A stretch of 64,000 nucleotides of DNA from Anaeromyxobacter sp. Lineage in GTDB: Bacteria; Myxococcota; Myxococcia; Myxococcales; Anaeromyxobacteraceae. The stretch is from the NCBI GenBank assembly GCA_016718565.1, contig JADKCZ010000010.1:62001-126000 (forward strand), written 5' to 3'. Under the pieces are notes generated by a model that was not told the origin of the DNA, searched no databases, and worked only from the letters and a program-made list of their open reading frames with translations. Positions 44,000-52,259 of the stretch are shown here, piece after piece; the stretch's first letter is position 1; each line of letters begins with the position of its first letter. The position numbers and the translations under genes are program-made.

Positions 44000-45166
44000 T
44001 CACCGCGGCCCCCCGCTCGCCGCCGGGGTCGCCAGCATCGAGCCTCCGCCCAGCCACTCCAGGGGGTCGCTGACCCGCCCGCCGCGCCAGACCTCGAAGT
44101 GCAGGTGCGGCCCGGTGGAGACGCCGGTCGAGCCCACCGCGCCGAGCGCCTGGCCGGCCGCCAGCTGATCGCCGGGCGAGCAGAGCACCGCCGAGAGGTG
44201 GCCGTAGCGCGTGGTCACGTCGCCCGGGTGGCGCACCTCCACCAGCAGGCCGTAGCCGGCGGCCCAGCCGGCGCGCACCACGTAGCCCTGGGTGGCCGCG
44301 CCCACCAGGCGGCCGCGCTCGGTGGCCAGGTCGATGCCGGCGTGCCAGTGCCGCTCGCCGGTGAACGGGTGGAGCCGCTGGCCGTAGACGCTGGAGAGGC
44401 CGGCCCCCTCCAGGGGCCAGCGCAGCCTGCCGGGCGGCCGCGCCACGAACATGGACTGGCCCAGGGCGCGCGCCGCCAGGATGCGGACCCCGAGCCGCGA
44501 GGCCCGCCGGCGCACCTGGAGGTCGAGGCCCTCCGGCGCCTGGCCGTAGCGGCGCTGGTCGAAGTCGAGCTCGGCCTCCACCGTGACCTGGGCGCGGACC
44601 AGCTCCAGCAGCGGCGTCTGCGGCAGCGGGCGGAGCAGGTAGGCGTCGAGCTCGGTGAGGAGGGCGCTCCAGGCGGCCTGCTCCTCGGGTGGGAAGCCGC
44701 GCCCCGGCCGCGCGGCCAGGCGGCGGCCGCGGGCCTCGGCGGCGAAGCGGAGCAGCAGCGGGTCGATGGCCGGCCCCTCCGGCGGCTCGGAGGGCACCGA
44801 CTCCGGCGCGGGCACCGCCACCGGCGGGACCACCACGAAGCCTGTGTCGAGCGGCGAGGTGTCGCCGGGGGACGTGTCGGAGGACCTGGTGTGGGCCCCG
44901 CTGGCCCGGGGCAGCGCGTCCGGCCTGGCGTGCGGCGGCGGAGGGAGGGGCGCGCCGTCGAGCAGGCCGGCCTCGGCGAAGGTCATCCGCGGCGGCGGAG
45001 GCGCGGTGGCGCAGCCGGCGCCGACGGTGAGCAGGAGCGCCAGCGCAGGGCAGGCCGGCGAGGGGATCGAGGCGGCGCCGCGGGCGAGCGCGCCCCGGCG
45101 GCGTCGCGGCTCGGCGCTGGCGGTGGCGGTGGCGGTGGCGGTGGCGGTGGCGGGCGGACCGGACAC
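44000..45166 (-). CDS. M23 family metallopeptidase lipoprotein (LytM domain)
   Basis: 388 residues if started at GTG 45166. Lipobox VGAGC follows a hydrophobic stretch. The C-terminal LytM domain (about residues 255-370) has HPFTGERHWHAGIDLAT (HxxxD ligands) and STGPHLHFEVW (HxH), a full zinc site, so it is probably an active peptidoglycan endopeptidase. The N-terminus before the hydrophobic core contains a (Thr-Ala) run encoded by the GGTGGC hexamer tract at 45118-45156, making an unusually long n-region; the true start is therefore uncertain. Confidence 0.8.
   Translation of the reverse strand: MSGPPATATATATATASAEPRRRRGALARGAASIPSPACPALALLLTVGAGCATAPPPPRMTFAEAGLLDGAPLPPPPHARPDALPRASGAHTRSSDTSPGDTSPLDTGFVVVPPVAVPAPESVPSEPPEGPAIDPLLLRFAAEARGRRLAARPGRGFPPEEQAAWSALLTELDAYLLRPLPQTPLLELVRAQVTVEAELDFDQRRYGQAPEGLDLQVRRRASRLGVRILAARALGQSMFVARPPGRLRWPLEGAGLSSVYGQRLHPFTGERHWHAGIDLATERGRLVGAATQGYVVRAGWAAGYGLLVEVRHPGDVTTRYGHLSAVLCSPGDQLAAGQALGAVGSTGVSTGPHLHFEVWRGGRVSDPLEWLGGGSMLATPAASGGPR
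45118..45156. repeat. GGTGGC hexamer tract in 5' end of M23 lipoprotein gene
   Basis: About six tandem GGTGGC units. Read on the minus strand they encode alternating Thr-Ala before the signal sequence core. Confidence 0.8.
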
Positions 45167-45192
45167 GACCGCGATGGTCGCACGCCGCCTCG

Positions 45193-46224
45193 TCAGCCGG
45201 CCAGCGCGCGACCCAGTCGGCGCAACGATTCCGTCACCTCGGCGCGTCCGACATGTAGGTGTGTGATGAAGCGCACCAGGTCCGGCCGCGAGCCCTCCGG
45301 CAGGCAGAGCACGCCGGCGGCGGCGAAGCGGCGCGAGAGGTCGGCGGCGCTCTGCCCCTCGAAGATGGCGAACACCAGGTTGGTGTCCACCGGGTGGAGC
45401 AGCCGCGCGCCGGGCAGGTTGGCGATGCCCTCGCCGAGCGCGCGGGCGTTCTCGTGGTCCTCGGGCAGCCGGGCGCGGTGGTGCTCGAGCGCGTGCAGCC
45501 CGGCGGCCGCCAGCACGCCCGCCTGGCGCATGCCGCCGCCCAGCCGCTTGCGGAGCCGGCGCGCCTCCGCCACCAGGTCCTTCGGCCCCGAGATGACCGA
45601 GCCCACCGGGGCGCCCAGCCCCTTGGAGAGGCAGGTGGAGACCAGCGTGGCCGGCTCGGCGTATGCCGCCGGGGAGAGGCCCGAGGCGGCGCAGGCGTTC
45701 CAGAGCCGCGCGCCGTCCATGTAGAGGTGCAGCCCGTGGGCCCGGGCCAGCGCGCCCAGCGCCTGCAGCTGCGCCAGCGGGTAGACGGCGCCGCCGCCGC
45801 GGTTGTGGGTGTTCTCCACCTCGATGACGCGGGTGCGCGGGTAGTGATCCGCCACCGGCCGGATGGCCGCCTCCACGGCGGCCGGGTCGAGCAGGCCGCG
45901 CGGGGCGGTGAGGGCGCGGGGCTGCACCCCCCAGAGCGCCGCCAGCGCGCCGCCCTCGAAGGAGATGCAGTGGGCCGCCGAGTCGCAGATGACCTCGTCG
46001 CCAGGACGGGTGAGCGCGCCCAGCGAGAGCTGGTTGGCCATGGTGCCCGAGGGGACGAAGAGGGCCGCCTCCTTGCCGAGCAGCGCGGCGACGGTCTCCT
46101 GCAGCCGGTTGACCGTGGGGTCCTCGCCGAAGACGTCGTCGCCCACCTCGGCGCGGGCCATGGCGGCGCGCATGGCGTCGGTGGGCTGGGTGACGGTGTC
46201 GGAGCGGAGGTCGATGGGGGTCAT
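45193..46224 (-). CDS. ltaE: Low-specificity L-threonine aldolase
   Basis: 343 residues, PLP-dependent fold type I. Splits threonine to glycine and acetaldehyde. Seen: the N-terminal IDLRSDTVTQPTDAMRAAM, GDDVFGEDPTVNRLQ, SGTMANQL, ENTHNRGGG, MDGARLWNA and the PLP lysine in STCLSKGLGAPVGSV. ATG at 46224. It diverges from nth across a hexanucleotide tract. Confidence 0.93.
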   Translation of the reverse strand: MTPIDLRSDTVTQPTDAMRAAMARAEVGDDVFGEDPTVNRLQETVAALLGKEAALFVPSGTMANQLSLGALTRPGDEVICDSAAHCISFEGGALAALWGVQPRALTAPRGLLDPAAVEAAIRPVADHYPRTRVIEVENTHNRGGGAVYPLAQLQALGALARAHGLHLYMDGARLWNACAASGLSPAAYAEPATLVSTCLSKGLGAPVGSVISGPKDLVAEARRLRKRLGGGMRQAGVLAAAGLHALEHHRARLPEDHENARALGEGIANLPGARLLHPVDTNLVFAIFEGQSAADLSRRFAAAGVLCLPEGSRPDLVRFITHLHVGRAEVTESLRRLGRALAG

Positions 46225-46274
46225 GGAGGGGGCTCGGGGGGGGGGCGGGGTCGGATGGGGGCGCGGGCGGGGGC

Positions 46275-46432
46275 GCGGTCGAGGTCGAGGTCGGGGTCGG
46301 GGTCGGGATCGGGATCGGGATCGGGGTCGAGGTCGAGGTCGGGATCGAGGTCGAGGTCGAGGTCGGGGCCGGGGTCGGGGTCGGGGTCGCAGTCGCGGTC
46401 GCGGTCGCGGTCGCGGTCGCGGCGGCGCCGGA
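46275..46432. repeat. Second G-rich hexanucleotide tract in the ltaE-nth divergent promoter region
   Basis: About 26 units of TCGNGG with variants (TCGAGG, TCGGGG, TCGGGA, TCGCGG), ending in a TCGCGG run. Same unit type as 39220-39515. It ends 18 bases before the nth ATG. Confidence 0.88.
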
Positions 46433-46449
46433 TGGTACCATTCGGCGCC

Positions 46450-47118
46450 ATGGCGGCGAGGCGTGCGCGGCGGGTGACCGAGGCGGAGCGGGAGCGGGCG
46501 GTGGCCATCCTCGACCGGCTCGGCGAGGCCATGCCGGACGCCCGCATCGAGCTCCACTTCGGCGACGAGCTGCAGCTGCTGGTGTCGGTGATCCTCTCGG
46601 CCCAGTCCACCGACGCCGGCGTGAACCGGGCCACGCCAGGGCTGTTCCGCGCCTTCCCCGACGCCGCCGCCTACGCCGCCGCCGCGCCCGAAGCGCTCTG
46701 GCCCCACATCCGCACGCTGGGGCTGTTCCGCAACAAGGCCAAGGCCATCGTGGCGGCCGCGCAGGCGCTGGAGCGCCACCACGGCGGGAAGGTGCCGCGG
46801 ACCCGCGCTGGGCTGGAGGCGCTGCCCGGGGTGGGCGCCAAGACCGCCGGGGTGGTGCTGGTGCACCTGGGCTGCGAGCCCGCCTTCCCGGTGGACACGC
46901 ACGTGGGGCGGCTGGCGCGCCGGATGGGGTTCACGCGGCAGGAGGACCCCGACCGCGTGGAGCAGGACCTGCGGGCGCTGGTGCCGGTGGAGCGCTGGGC
47001 CCACGGGCACCAGCTGCTGGTGTGGCACGGGCGCCGCTGCTGCGCGGCGCGCGCGCCGGCCTGCCAGCGCTGCCCGGTGGAGGGGCTCTGCCCGAGGCGT
47101 GGGGTGGGGAAGGGGTGA
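46450..47118 (+). CDS. nth: Endonuclease III
   Basis: 222 residues. Bifunctional glycosylase/AP lyase that removes oxidised pyrimidines. Seen: ILSAQSTDAGVN, the helix-hairpin-helix LPGVGAKTAGVVL with the catalytic Lys in GAKTA, the catalytic Asp in VDTHVGRLARRMGF, and the 4Fe-4S motif Cx6Cx2Cx5C (CAARAPACQRCPVEGLC). ATG at 46450; an ATG a few codons upstream is also in frame. A pair of REP-like elements follows. Confidence 0.95.
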   Translation: MAARRARRVTEAERERAVAILDRLGEAMPDARIELHFGDELQLLVSVILSAQSTDAGVNRATPGLFRAFPDAAAYAAAAPEALWPHIRTLGLFRNKAKAIVAAAQALERHHGGKVPRTRAGLEALPGVGAKTAGVVLVHLGCEPAFPVDTHVGRLARRMGFTRQEDPDRVEQDLRALVPVERWAHGHQLLVWHGRRCCAARAPACQRCPVEGLCPRRGVGKG

Positions 47119-47154
47119 GGGCGGGGTGGGATCGCGACCCTGACCCCGGGCAGC

Positions 47155-47198
47155 CCCCTCACCCCGGCCCTCTCCCCCACGGCGTGGGGGAGAGGGAG
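47155..47198 (-). repeat. REP-like palindrome, inverted orientation
   Basis: CCCCTCACCCCGG head then CCCTCTCCCCC/GGGGGAGAGGG hairpin, downstream of nth. Confidence 0.8.
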
Positions 47199-47210
47199 AG
47201 CAGACCAAGC

Positions 47211-47241
47211 TGACCGCGACCGCGACCGCGACCGCGAACCC
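47211..47241. repeat. Short GACCGC hexamer tract
   Basis: About five GACCGC units between two oppositely oriented REP-like elements; reverse complement of the GCGGTC unit found at 39220 and 46275. Confidence 0.75.
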
Positions 47242-47254
47242 GAGGTTGTGTACT

Positions 47255-47290
47255 CCCTCTCCCCTCCGGGGAGAGGGCCGGGGTGAGGGG
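47255..47290 (+). repeat. REP-like palindrome, identical core to the dnaX copies
   Basis: 36 bases identical to 9721-9756 and 9865-9900. Together with 47155-47198 it forms an inverted REP pair. Confidence 0.85.
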
Positions 47291-47413
47291 CTCCATGACG
47301 ACCCCGACCTCGACCAAAGGAGCACTCGATCACAGGGCCGACACGCGCGAAACCCCTGTCCCTATTTGGTTTCACGCACCTCGAATGTCAGACCCACATG
47401 CGACTCTGAGTGC

Positions 47414-48149
47414 ATGGCTTCCCAATTCCTCCGCCTCGTCCTCCCCTCCGACGCCCGCGCGCCGGGGGTGTTCGCCGCGCCCTCGGTCCCGGTCGCCTGC
47501 GAGGCCTCCGCCGCCTGGCTCGCGGCCCGCCCGCCGCAGCGGCAGCCGCAGCCACCCGCCACCCTCACCGACGCCCGCGCCCTGCGCGACGCCCTGGCCG
47601 GCCTCCTCTCTCGCGAGCGCGCCGCCGCCGCCGACTTCCTCCTGACCCTGGCCGACTTCGACCAGCGGCGCGGCTGGGAGGTGCTCGGCCACGCGAGCCT
47701 GTTCGCCTTCCTCACCCGCGAGCTTCACCTCTCCAAGGGCGCCGCCTTCCTCCGCTTCACGGCGGCCCGACTCCTCCCGCGCTTCCCGGCCGTCGAGGCG
47801 CCGCTGCGCGACGGCCGGCTTTGCCTCTCCACCATGGGCGAGCTGGCCCGGCTGCTGACGCCGGAGAACCAGGCCGAGCTGCTGCCCAGGTTCTTCGGCC
47901 TGTCCACCCGGGAGGCCAAGGAGGTGGCAGCGGCCATCTCGCCCAGGCAGGACCCGCCGCGCCGGGAGGTGGTGACGGGCCTCCCGGCGACGCGGCTCGA
48001 CGCCAGAGACGTCTCGTCCGGTGCACCCACTGGGGGCGATCTGATTCGGACGTCCGAACTCCTGCTGGCCGGCGCTGCGCGGCAGCCCTTCCCGCTCTCG
48101 AGCGAAGAGCAGGCCGCAGCACCCGCCCGGGGCGAATTGGTTCGGACGT
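47414..48149 (+). pseudogene. HNH-endonuclease-like gene, 5' part, interrupted by IS
   Basis: Starts at ATG 47414. Helical N-terminal region with FLTRELHLSKGAAFLRFTAARLLPRF and CLSTMGELARLLTPENQAELLPRFFG (key residues only), typical of a multi-copy myxobacterial HNH protein family. The frame is cut at 48149 by the IS481-type element and then stops at 48181 inside it. Joining base 48149 to 49402 continues the same frame, predicting an ancestral 577-residue protein. As it stands the 5' product lacks the nuclease domain. Confidence 0.8.
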
Positions 48150-49397
48150 GGTCCAGACCGGCTACATCGGTAACGGGCTGACCGGAGACATGGGTAACAG
48201 TCTCGGCCATGCCCTGGGCCCAGGCTGACCAGATGAGCGAGCGACTCCGATTCGTGTTGGCGCAGCGGAAGAACAGGTCGACCTTCAGCAGCCTCTGTGC
48301 GGCGTTCGGCGTGGCGCCAAAGACCGGGTACAAGTGGCTGCATCAGTTCGAGGCCTCGGGGGCCGCCGGACTCGTGGACCGTCCCGCCGGCCCAAGTCGA
48401 ATAGCCGGGCCATCCCCGAGGCCGTGCGCGATCGCCTGGTCGAGCTGCGTCGCGTCCACCCGACCTGGGGCCCGAAGCTCGTCGCGTGGCTCGAGGCGAA
48501 CACGCTCGGCCTCGATGTGCCGGCCCCAGCACGGTCGGCGAACTGCTGAAGCAGCGCGGGCTCGTGATGGAGCGCAAGCGAATACGCCACAGAGCCTAGG
48601 AGCCACTTCGCACGCTGACAAGCCCAAGCAGTCTGGGCGATGGACTCAGGGCTGGTTCCGCCTGGGCGATGGCGTTCGATGCGACCGCTGACCATCACCG
48701 ACGGATTCAGTCGGTACCTCCTTTGCTGCAATGCCGGGAAGGCACGGGCGACGAGGTCGCCAGAGACGTCTGGGCGCGCTGGTGAGGACGTTCCGCGAGT
48801 TCGGCATGCCAGCGGCCATTCGCGTCGACAACGGCCAGCCCTGGGCTGCCCCAAGGGCACGCTGGGCATCACAAAGCTCGCCGTGAAGATCTTGAAGGCC
48901 GGCTGGCGCTGGAGCGTATCCGGCAAGCCCCAGCAGAACGGCCGTCACGAGCGCTTCCACCTGACGCTCAAGCAGGAGACCGTTCAGCCTCCGGCCGAGG
49001 ACATGCAGGCGCAGCAAGACCGCTTCGACCTCTTCCAGCGCGAATACAACGACGAGCGCCCGCACGAAGCGTTGCGGCAGCGACCGCCCAGCAAGATCTA
49101 CACCCGTTCAAAGCGAGCCTGCCCGAGTCGCCTCGCCGTGCGGAGTACCGGCTGGTACTCCACCGTCACGCTCAAGATAGGAGGCAACGCACCTCCTCGG
49201 GACGACCTACTTCATCAGCACTGCCGAGGACGAACGGGTCGGCATCGTCGAGGTCGAAGACGGCTGCTTCGGCTCTACTTCTTCAGTCGGCTCCTTGGCC
49301 GGATCCACACCGCACACCCTGAACTGGGCTTCATCGCCGCCTGAGCACCGTTACCGATGTCTCCGGTCTGGGCGTTACCTGTGTTTCCGGTTGCACA
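48150..49397. mobile_element. Decayed IS481-type insertion sequence with target duplication
   Basis: 1248 bases, visibly lower in G+C than its surroundings. Imperfect terminal inverted repeats: left GGTCCAGACCGG..ACATCGGTAACG, right (reverse complement) TGTGCAACCGG..ACAGGTAACG; each end has a second block GACCGGAGACAT.GGTAAC. It is flanked by ACGT at 48146-48149 and 49398-49401 (a 3-base ACG duplication with the element starting at T is equally possible). The target is the palindrome TTCGGACGTCCGAA. Confidence 0.85.
48209..49344 (+). pseudogene. IS481 family transposase, multiply frameshifted
   Basis: The N-terminal helix-turn-helix is recognisable (MPWAQADQMSERLRF...CAAFGVAPKTGYKWLHQF). Then pieces fall in different frames: VDRPAGPS, then AVRDRLVELRRVHPTWGPKLVAWL, then STVGELLKQRGLVMERKR, then KGWF-like QGWFRLGDG, LTITDGFSRYLL, FGMPAAIRVDNGQPW (second catalytic Asp), and GKPQQNGRHERFHLTLKQE (catalytic Glu). 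The first catalytic Asp region reads TQGWF instead of DFKGWF. With several frameshifts and a stop near 48597 it cannot make an active enzyme. Confidence 0.85.
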
Positions 49398-49401
49398 ACG
49401 T

Positions 49402-50399
49402 CCGAACTCGCGCTGGCGGTGGCAGTGCCGCATCCCCTTCCTGCCGGCGACGCGGACTGCTGCAGCGGCCCCGCTCGGGTCGATCTGGTTCGGACGTCCG
49501 AACCACCTCGAGCCTCGGCGAGGCCTCCGATGGACGAGGTCGAGCCCCTCTCCGCCGACCTGCGCCGCCTCCACCTCACCGTCTCGCGCCGCCTCCTCGA
49601 CAAGGTCGCCGCCGCCAGGGACGGCCTCGCCCACGCGCTCCCCGGGGCCACCACCGCGCAGGTGCTGGAGGTCGCGCTCGACCTCTTGTTGCAGAAGCAG
49701 GCGAGGAGGAGGGCCCTACCCGCCGGCAAACCCGCCGGCGCTCGCGCCGGCGCGCAGGTGGCCAGCATTGCTGAGCAGCCGGCCTGCCTGGACAAGCCGA
49801 CCGTCCCAGCGGGTTCAGCCTCCGCCCCGAGCGACGATGACGCCAAGGATTCCGGCGCCGCCAAGCCCGCCGTTCACCCCAGGTCCGCCGCTCTGCCCAA
49901 GACCGCCGCTCACCCCAGGTCCGCCGCTCACCACGAGGCCGCCGCACACCCCAAGTCCGCTGCACAGCCCAAGTCCGCTGCACAGCCCAAGTCCGCTGCA
50001 CACCCCAAGTCCGCTGCACAGCCCAAGTCCGCCGCACACCCCAAGCCCGCCGCTCACCACGAGGCCGACGGTCACGCCAATCCCGCCGACACCGCCTCCC
50101 CGAATGCCCTGACAGGCGAGCAACCAGCCGCCGCCCCCGCACCCCACCCCCGCTTCATCCCCGCCGCTGTCCGCCGCGAGGTCTGGCTGCGCGACGGCCA
50201 GCGCTGCCAGTTCCCGCTCGACCTCGGCGGCCCCTGCGGCGCCACCCACCGGCTCGAGCTCGACCACCTCGTCCCGCTCGCCATGGGTGGCCCAACCACC
50301 GCGGCCAACCTCCGGGTGGTCTGCGCCCGCCACAACCGGTACGCCGCCCGGCTCGCGCTCGGCGAGGCCGCCGCCGCCCAGCGGCGCAACAGCGGGTGA
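49402..50399 (+). pseudogene. HNH-endonuclease-like gene, 3' part
   Basis: Continues the frame of 47414-48149 after removal of the IS. It could still be translated from ATG 49530 (289 residues). Contains a helical part (LRRLHLTVSRRLLDKVAAARDG), an 11-unit six-residue repeat, and the HNH domain near the end: LRDGQRCQFPLDLGGPCG, LELDHLVPLAMGGPTTAANL and VCARHNRYAA, with the zinc cysteines and catalytic His present. The nuclease domain itself looks intact, so a truncated HNH protein may survive. Confidence 0.75.
49863..50060 (+). repeat. 18-bp tandem repeat in HNH gene
   Basis: Eleven units of 18 bases encoding (K/R)(S/P/T)AA(H/Q/L)P, some units identical (49965-50040). A flexible basic linker between the helical and HNH domains. 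Confidence 0.85.
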
Positions 50400-50497
50400 C
50401 CGCGGGAGGCGGCCGTTCTCACCTGCCGGCCCACCTCGCAGCGCCAAACATCGCGGTGGCCCGTGGCACGGCCCACAGCGGGCGCGGACCCTCCGCG

Positions 50498-50527
50498 TTG
50501 CTCCTTCAGGGACGCGCGTGCTAGACC
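50498..50527 (+). promoter_or_regulatory. Promoter candidate for RNase P RNA
   Basis: TTGCTC at 50498-50503, 18-base spacer, TAGACC at 50522-50527; the expected start point coincides with the first base of the RNA at 50534. Confidence 0.45.
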
Positions 50528-50533
50528 GCACTC

Positions 50534-50938
50534 GCCGGAGCCGTCCGGGCAAACGCGTCGGACTTCGTGTCCGCCGAGGAAAGTCCGGGCACCACAGGGC
50601 AGGGTGCCGGTCAACGACCGGCCGGGGCGACCCGCGGGAAAGTGCCACAGAGAACAGACCGCCGAACGGCGCCGCGAGGCGCGCGTGGCAAGGGTGAAAC
50701 GGTGCGGTAAGAGCGCACCGCACTCCTGGTAACAGGAGTGGCAAGGCAAACCCCACCTGGTGCAAGAGCAAATAGGGAGGCGTCTCCGCCGAAGCTGGCG
50801 GGGTGTCGGGCGGCTCGCCCTAGCCTCCGGGTACGGCTCGCTGAAGGCGCGCGGCAACGCGCGTTCGAGAGGAATGTTTGCCACCGCGAAGCCGTGAGGC
50901 GACGCGGGACAGAACCCGGCTTACAGGACGGCTCCGGC
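50534..50938 (+). ncRNA. rnpB: RNase P RNA, bacterial type A
   Basis: Catalytic RNA that trims the 5' leader of pre-tRNAs. Conserved blocks in order: GAGGAAAGTCCGGGC (about 50576), ACAGAGAACAGACCGCC, AAGGGTGAAACGGTGCGGTA, GGTAAGAGCGCACCGC, AGGCAAACCCC and ACAGAACCCGGCTTACA. The ends pair: GCCGGAGCCGTCC (50534-50546) with GGACGGCTCCGGC (50926-50938), followed by TTTT, which may serve as the terminator. About 405 nt. Open frames over this region are not genes. Confidence 0.95.
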
Positions 50939-51043
50939 TTTTGCACTGATGTGTCGGCTCCTTTGACCCCAGGGATGCTGGGGTCCTGGCCAAGGCCTGG
51001 CCAAGGGGCTCGGGAACGAGCCTGGTCCTGGGCCTGGGGAAAG

Positions 51044-51082
51044 CACGTGGGCCGCGCCTACGGAGAAGCTGCGGCCCACGTG
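51044..51082. terminator. 12-bp perfect hairpin between rnpB and rtcB
   Basis: CACGTGGGCCGC (51044-51055) pairs with GCGGCCCACGTG (51071-51082) around a 15-base loop. It lies between convergent rnpB and rtcB; no T-run follows on either strand. Confidence 0.4.
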
Positions 51083-51098
51083 ACCCCCGGCGGCCCCT

Positions 51099-52259
51099 CT
51101 ATCCCTTGAGCACCACGACCGGCTCCAGCCGCAGCCGCGCCACGACGAGGTCGGCCTCGTCCTCGAGGACCTCGGCGATGTCGCGGTACGCGGACGGTGC
51201 CTCCTCCACGAGCGAGCGGGCCCTCCGCTCGTCATGGACGACCCGGCGCATCGCCCCTGTGAGCCGCTCGACTGAGATCCGGTCTCGCGCCTCCCTCCGC
51301 GTCATCACCCTGCCAGCGCCGTGCGACGCCGACCGGAACGACGTCGCTTCTCCGAGCCCCTCGGCAATGTAGGAGGCGGTGCCCATCGACCCCGGGATGA
51401 GCACTGGCGCGCCAGCCGGCGCGGAGATGGCTCCCTTGCGGTGGACCCAGACCCTCCTGCCGAGGTGCTCCTCCTCCTGGACGAAGTTGTGGTGGACGTC
51501 GATGCGGCTCTTCGCCTCGGGCGCCACGCCCGTGACCTCCTCGATGACCTGCGCCGCCGCGGCCAGCAGCGCGTCCCGGTTCGCGGCGGCGAAGGCGAGC
51601 GCCCACCGGATGTCGGAGAGGCACGCCCTGCCCGGCTCCGAGCTCACCGGGAGCCCCGGCACGCTGCCAATCCCAGCGGCGGCGGCTGCCTTGACGTGGT
51701 GTGCGCCCACGGCGGCGCCCAGGCCGCGAGAGCCTGAGTGCACGAGGAGCCACACCGCACCGCCCGGGTCGCGGTCGAGCTCCACGAAGTGGTTACCACC
51801 CCCCAGCGTCCCGAGGTGCCGGCCGGCCAGCCGCTCCCGGACGTGCTCCAGGGAGCTCGTCGAGAGGGACGCGGCGAGGAGCGCATCCGGCATGGACGCC
51901 CCCTTGCCGCGCTGGACCGCATCTCCAACTGGGATTCGGCTCGCCCAGCCAGCGAGGATGCTCCGCAGGTCCCGCCCCGAGAGGGCGCGGGCCGGCAGGT
52001 CGAACCGGACGGCCGCGACCCCGCAGCCGAGGTCGCCGCCCAGCGCCGAGGGCACCACGACGCCGTCGGTCGCGAAGACCGTGCCCACGGCCACACCCTG
52101 CGCGACGTGGAGGTCGGGCATGGCCGCCACGTGGCCGACCACGTAGGGCTGGCCAGCGATGCGCTCGAGCTGGGCGACCGCGCCGTCGGGCTCGGTCCGG
52201 CCCCAGACCAGGATCGGGATCCCGGTCTGGTCCGGACGGGGTGGAATCACCCGGGTCAT
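51099..52259 (-). CDS. rtcB: RtcB family RNA ligase
   Basis: 386 residues. GTP/Mn-dependent ligase joining 2',3'-cyclic phosphate or 3'-phosphate to 5'-OH RNA ends. Seen: GGDLGCGVAAVRF (metal Cys/Asp), GTLGGGNHFVEL, VHSGSRGLG, and SHGAGRVMTRREA containing the histidine that is guanylylated. ATG at 52259 overlaps the end of the upstream rbfA-like gene by 4 bases (ATGA), so the two are translated together. Confidence 0.93.
   Translation of the reverse strand: MTRVIPPRPDQTGIPILVWGRTEPDGAVAQLERIAGQPYVVGHVAAMPDLHVAQGVAVGTVFATDGVVVPSALGGDLGCGVAAVRFDLPARALSGRDLRSILAGWASRIPVGDAVQRGKGASMPDALLAASLSTSSLEHVRERLAGRHLGTLGGGNHFVELDRDPGGAVWLLVHSGSRGLGAAVGAHHVKAAAAAGIGSVPGLPVSSEPGRACLSDIRWALAFAAANRDALLAAAAQVIEEVTGVAPEAKSRIDVHHNFVQEEEHLGRRVWVHRKGAISAPAGAPVLIPGSMGTASYIAEGLGEATSFRSASHGAGRVMTRREARDRISVERLTGAMRRVVHDERRARSLVEEAPSAYRDIAEVLEDEADLVVARLRLEPVVVLKG

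Noticed and set aside
48334..49344. Separate small genes inside the IS element
   Set aside because: Each matches a different part of one IS481 transposase in a different frame, so they are fragments of one decayed gene.
47414..50399. HNH gene and IS as a defence island
   Set aside because: No restriction, toxin or phage-defence genes accompany them; a domestic multi-copy HNH gene hit by an IS explains the data.
50463..51109. Several open frames across the RNase P RNA on both strands
   Set aside because: The RNA is clearly recognisable and the frames have no domain or ribosome site.
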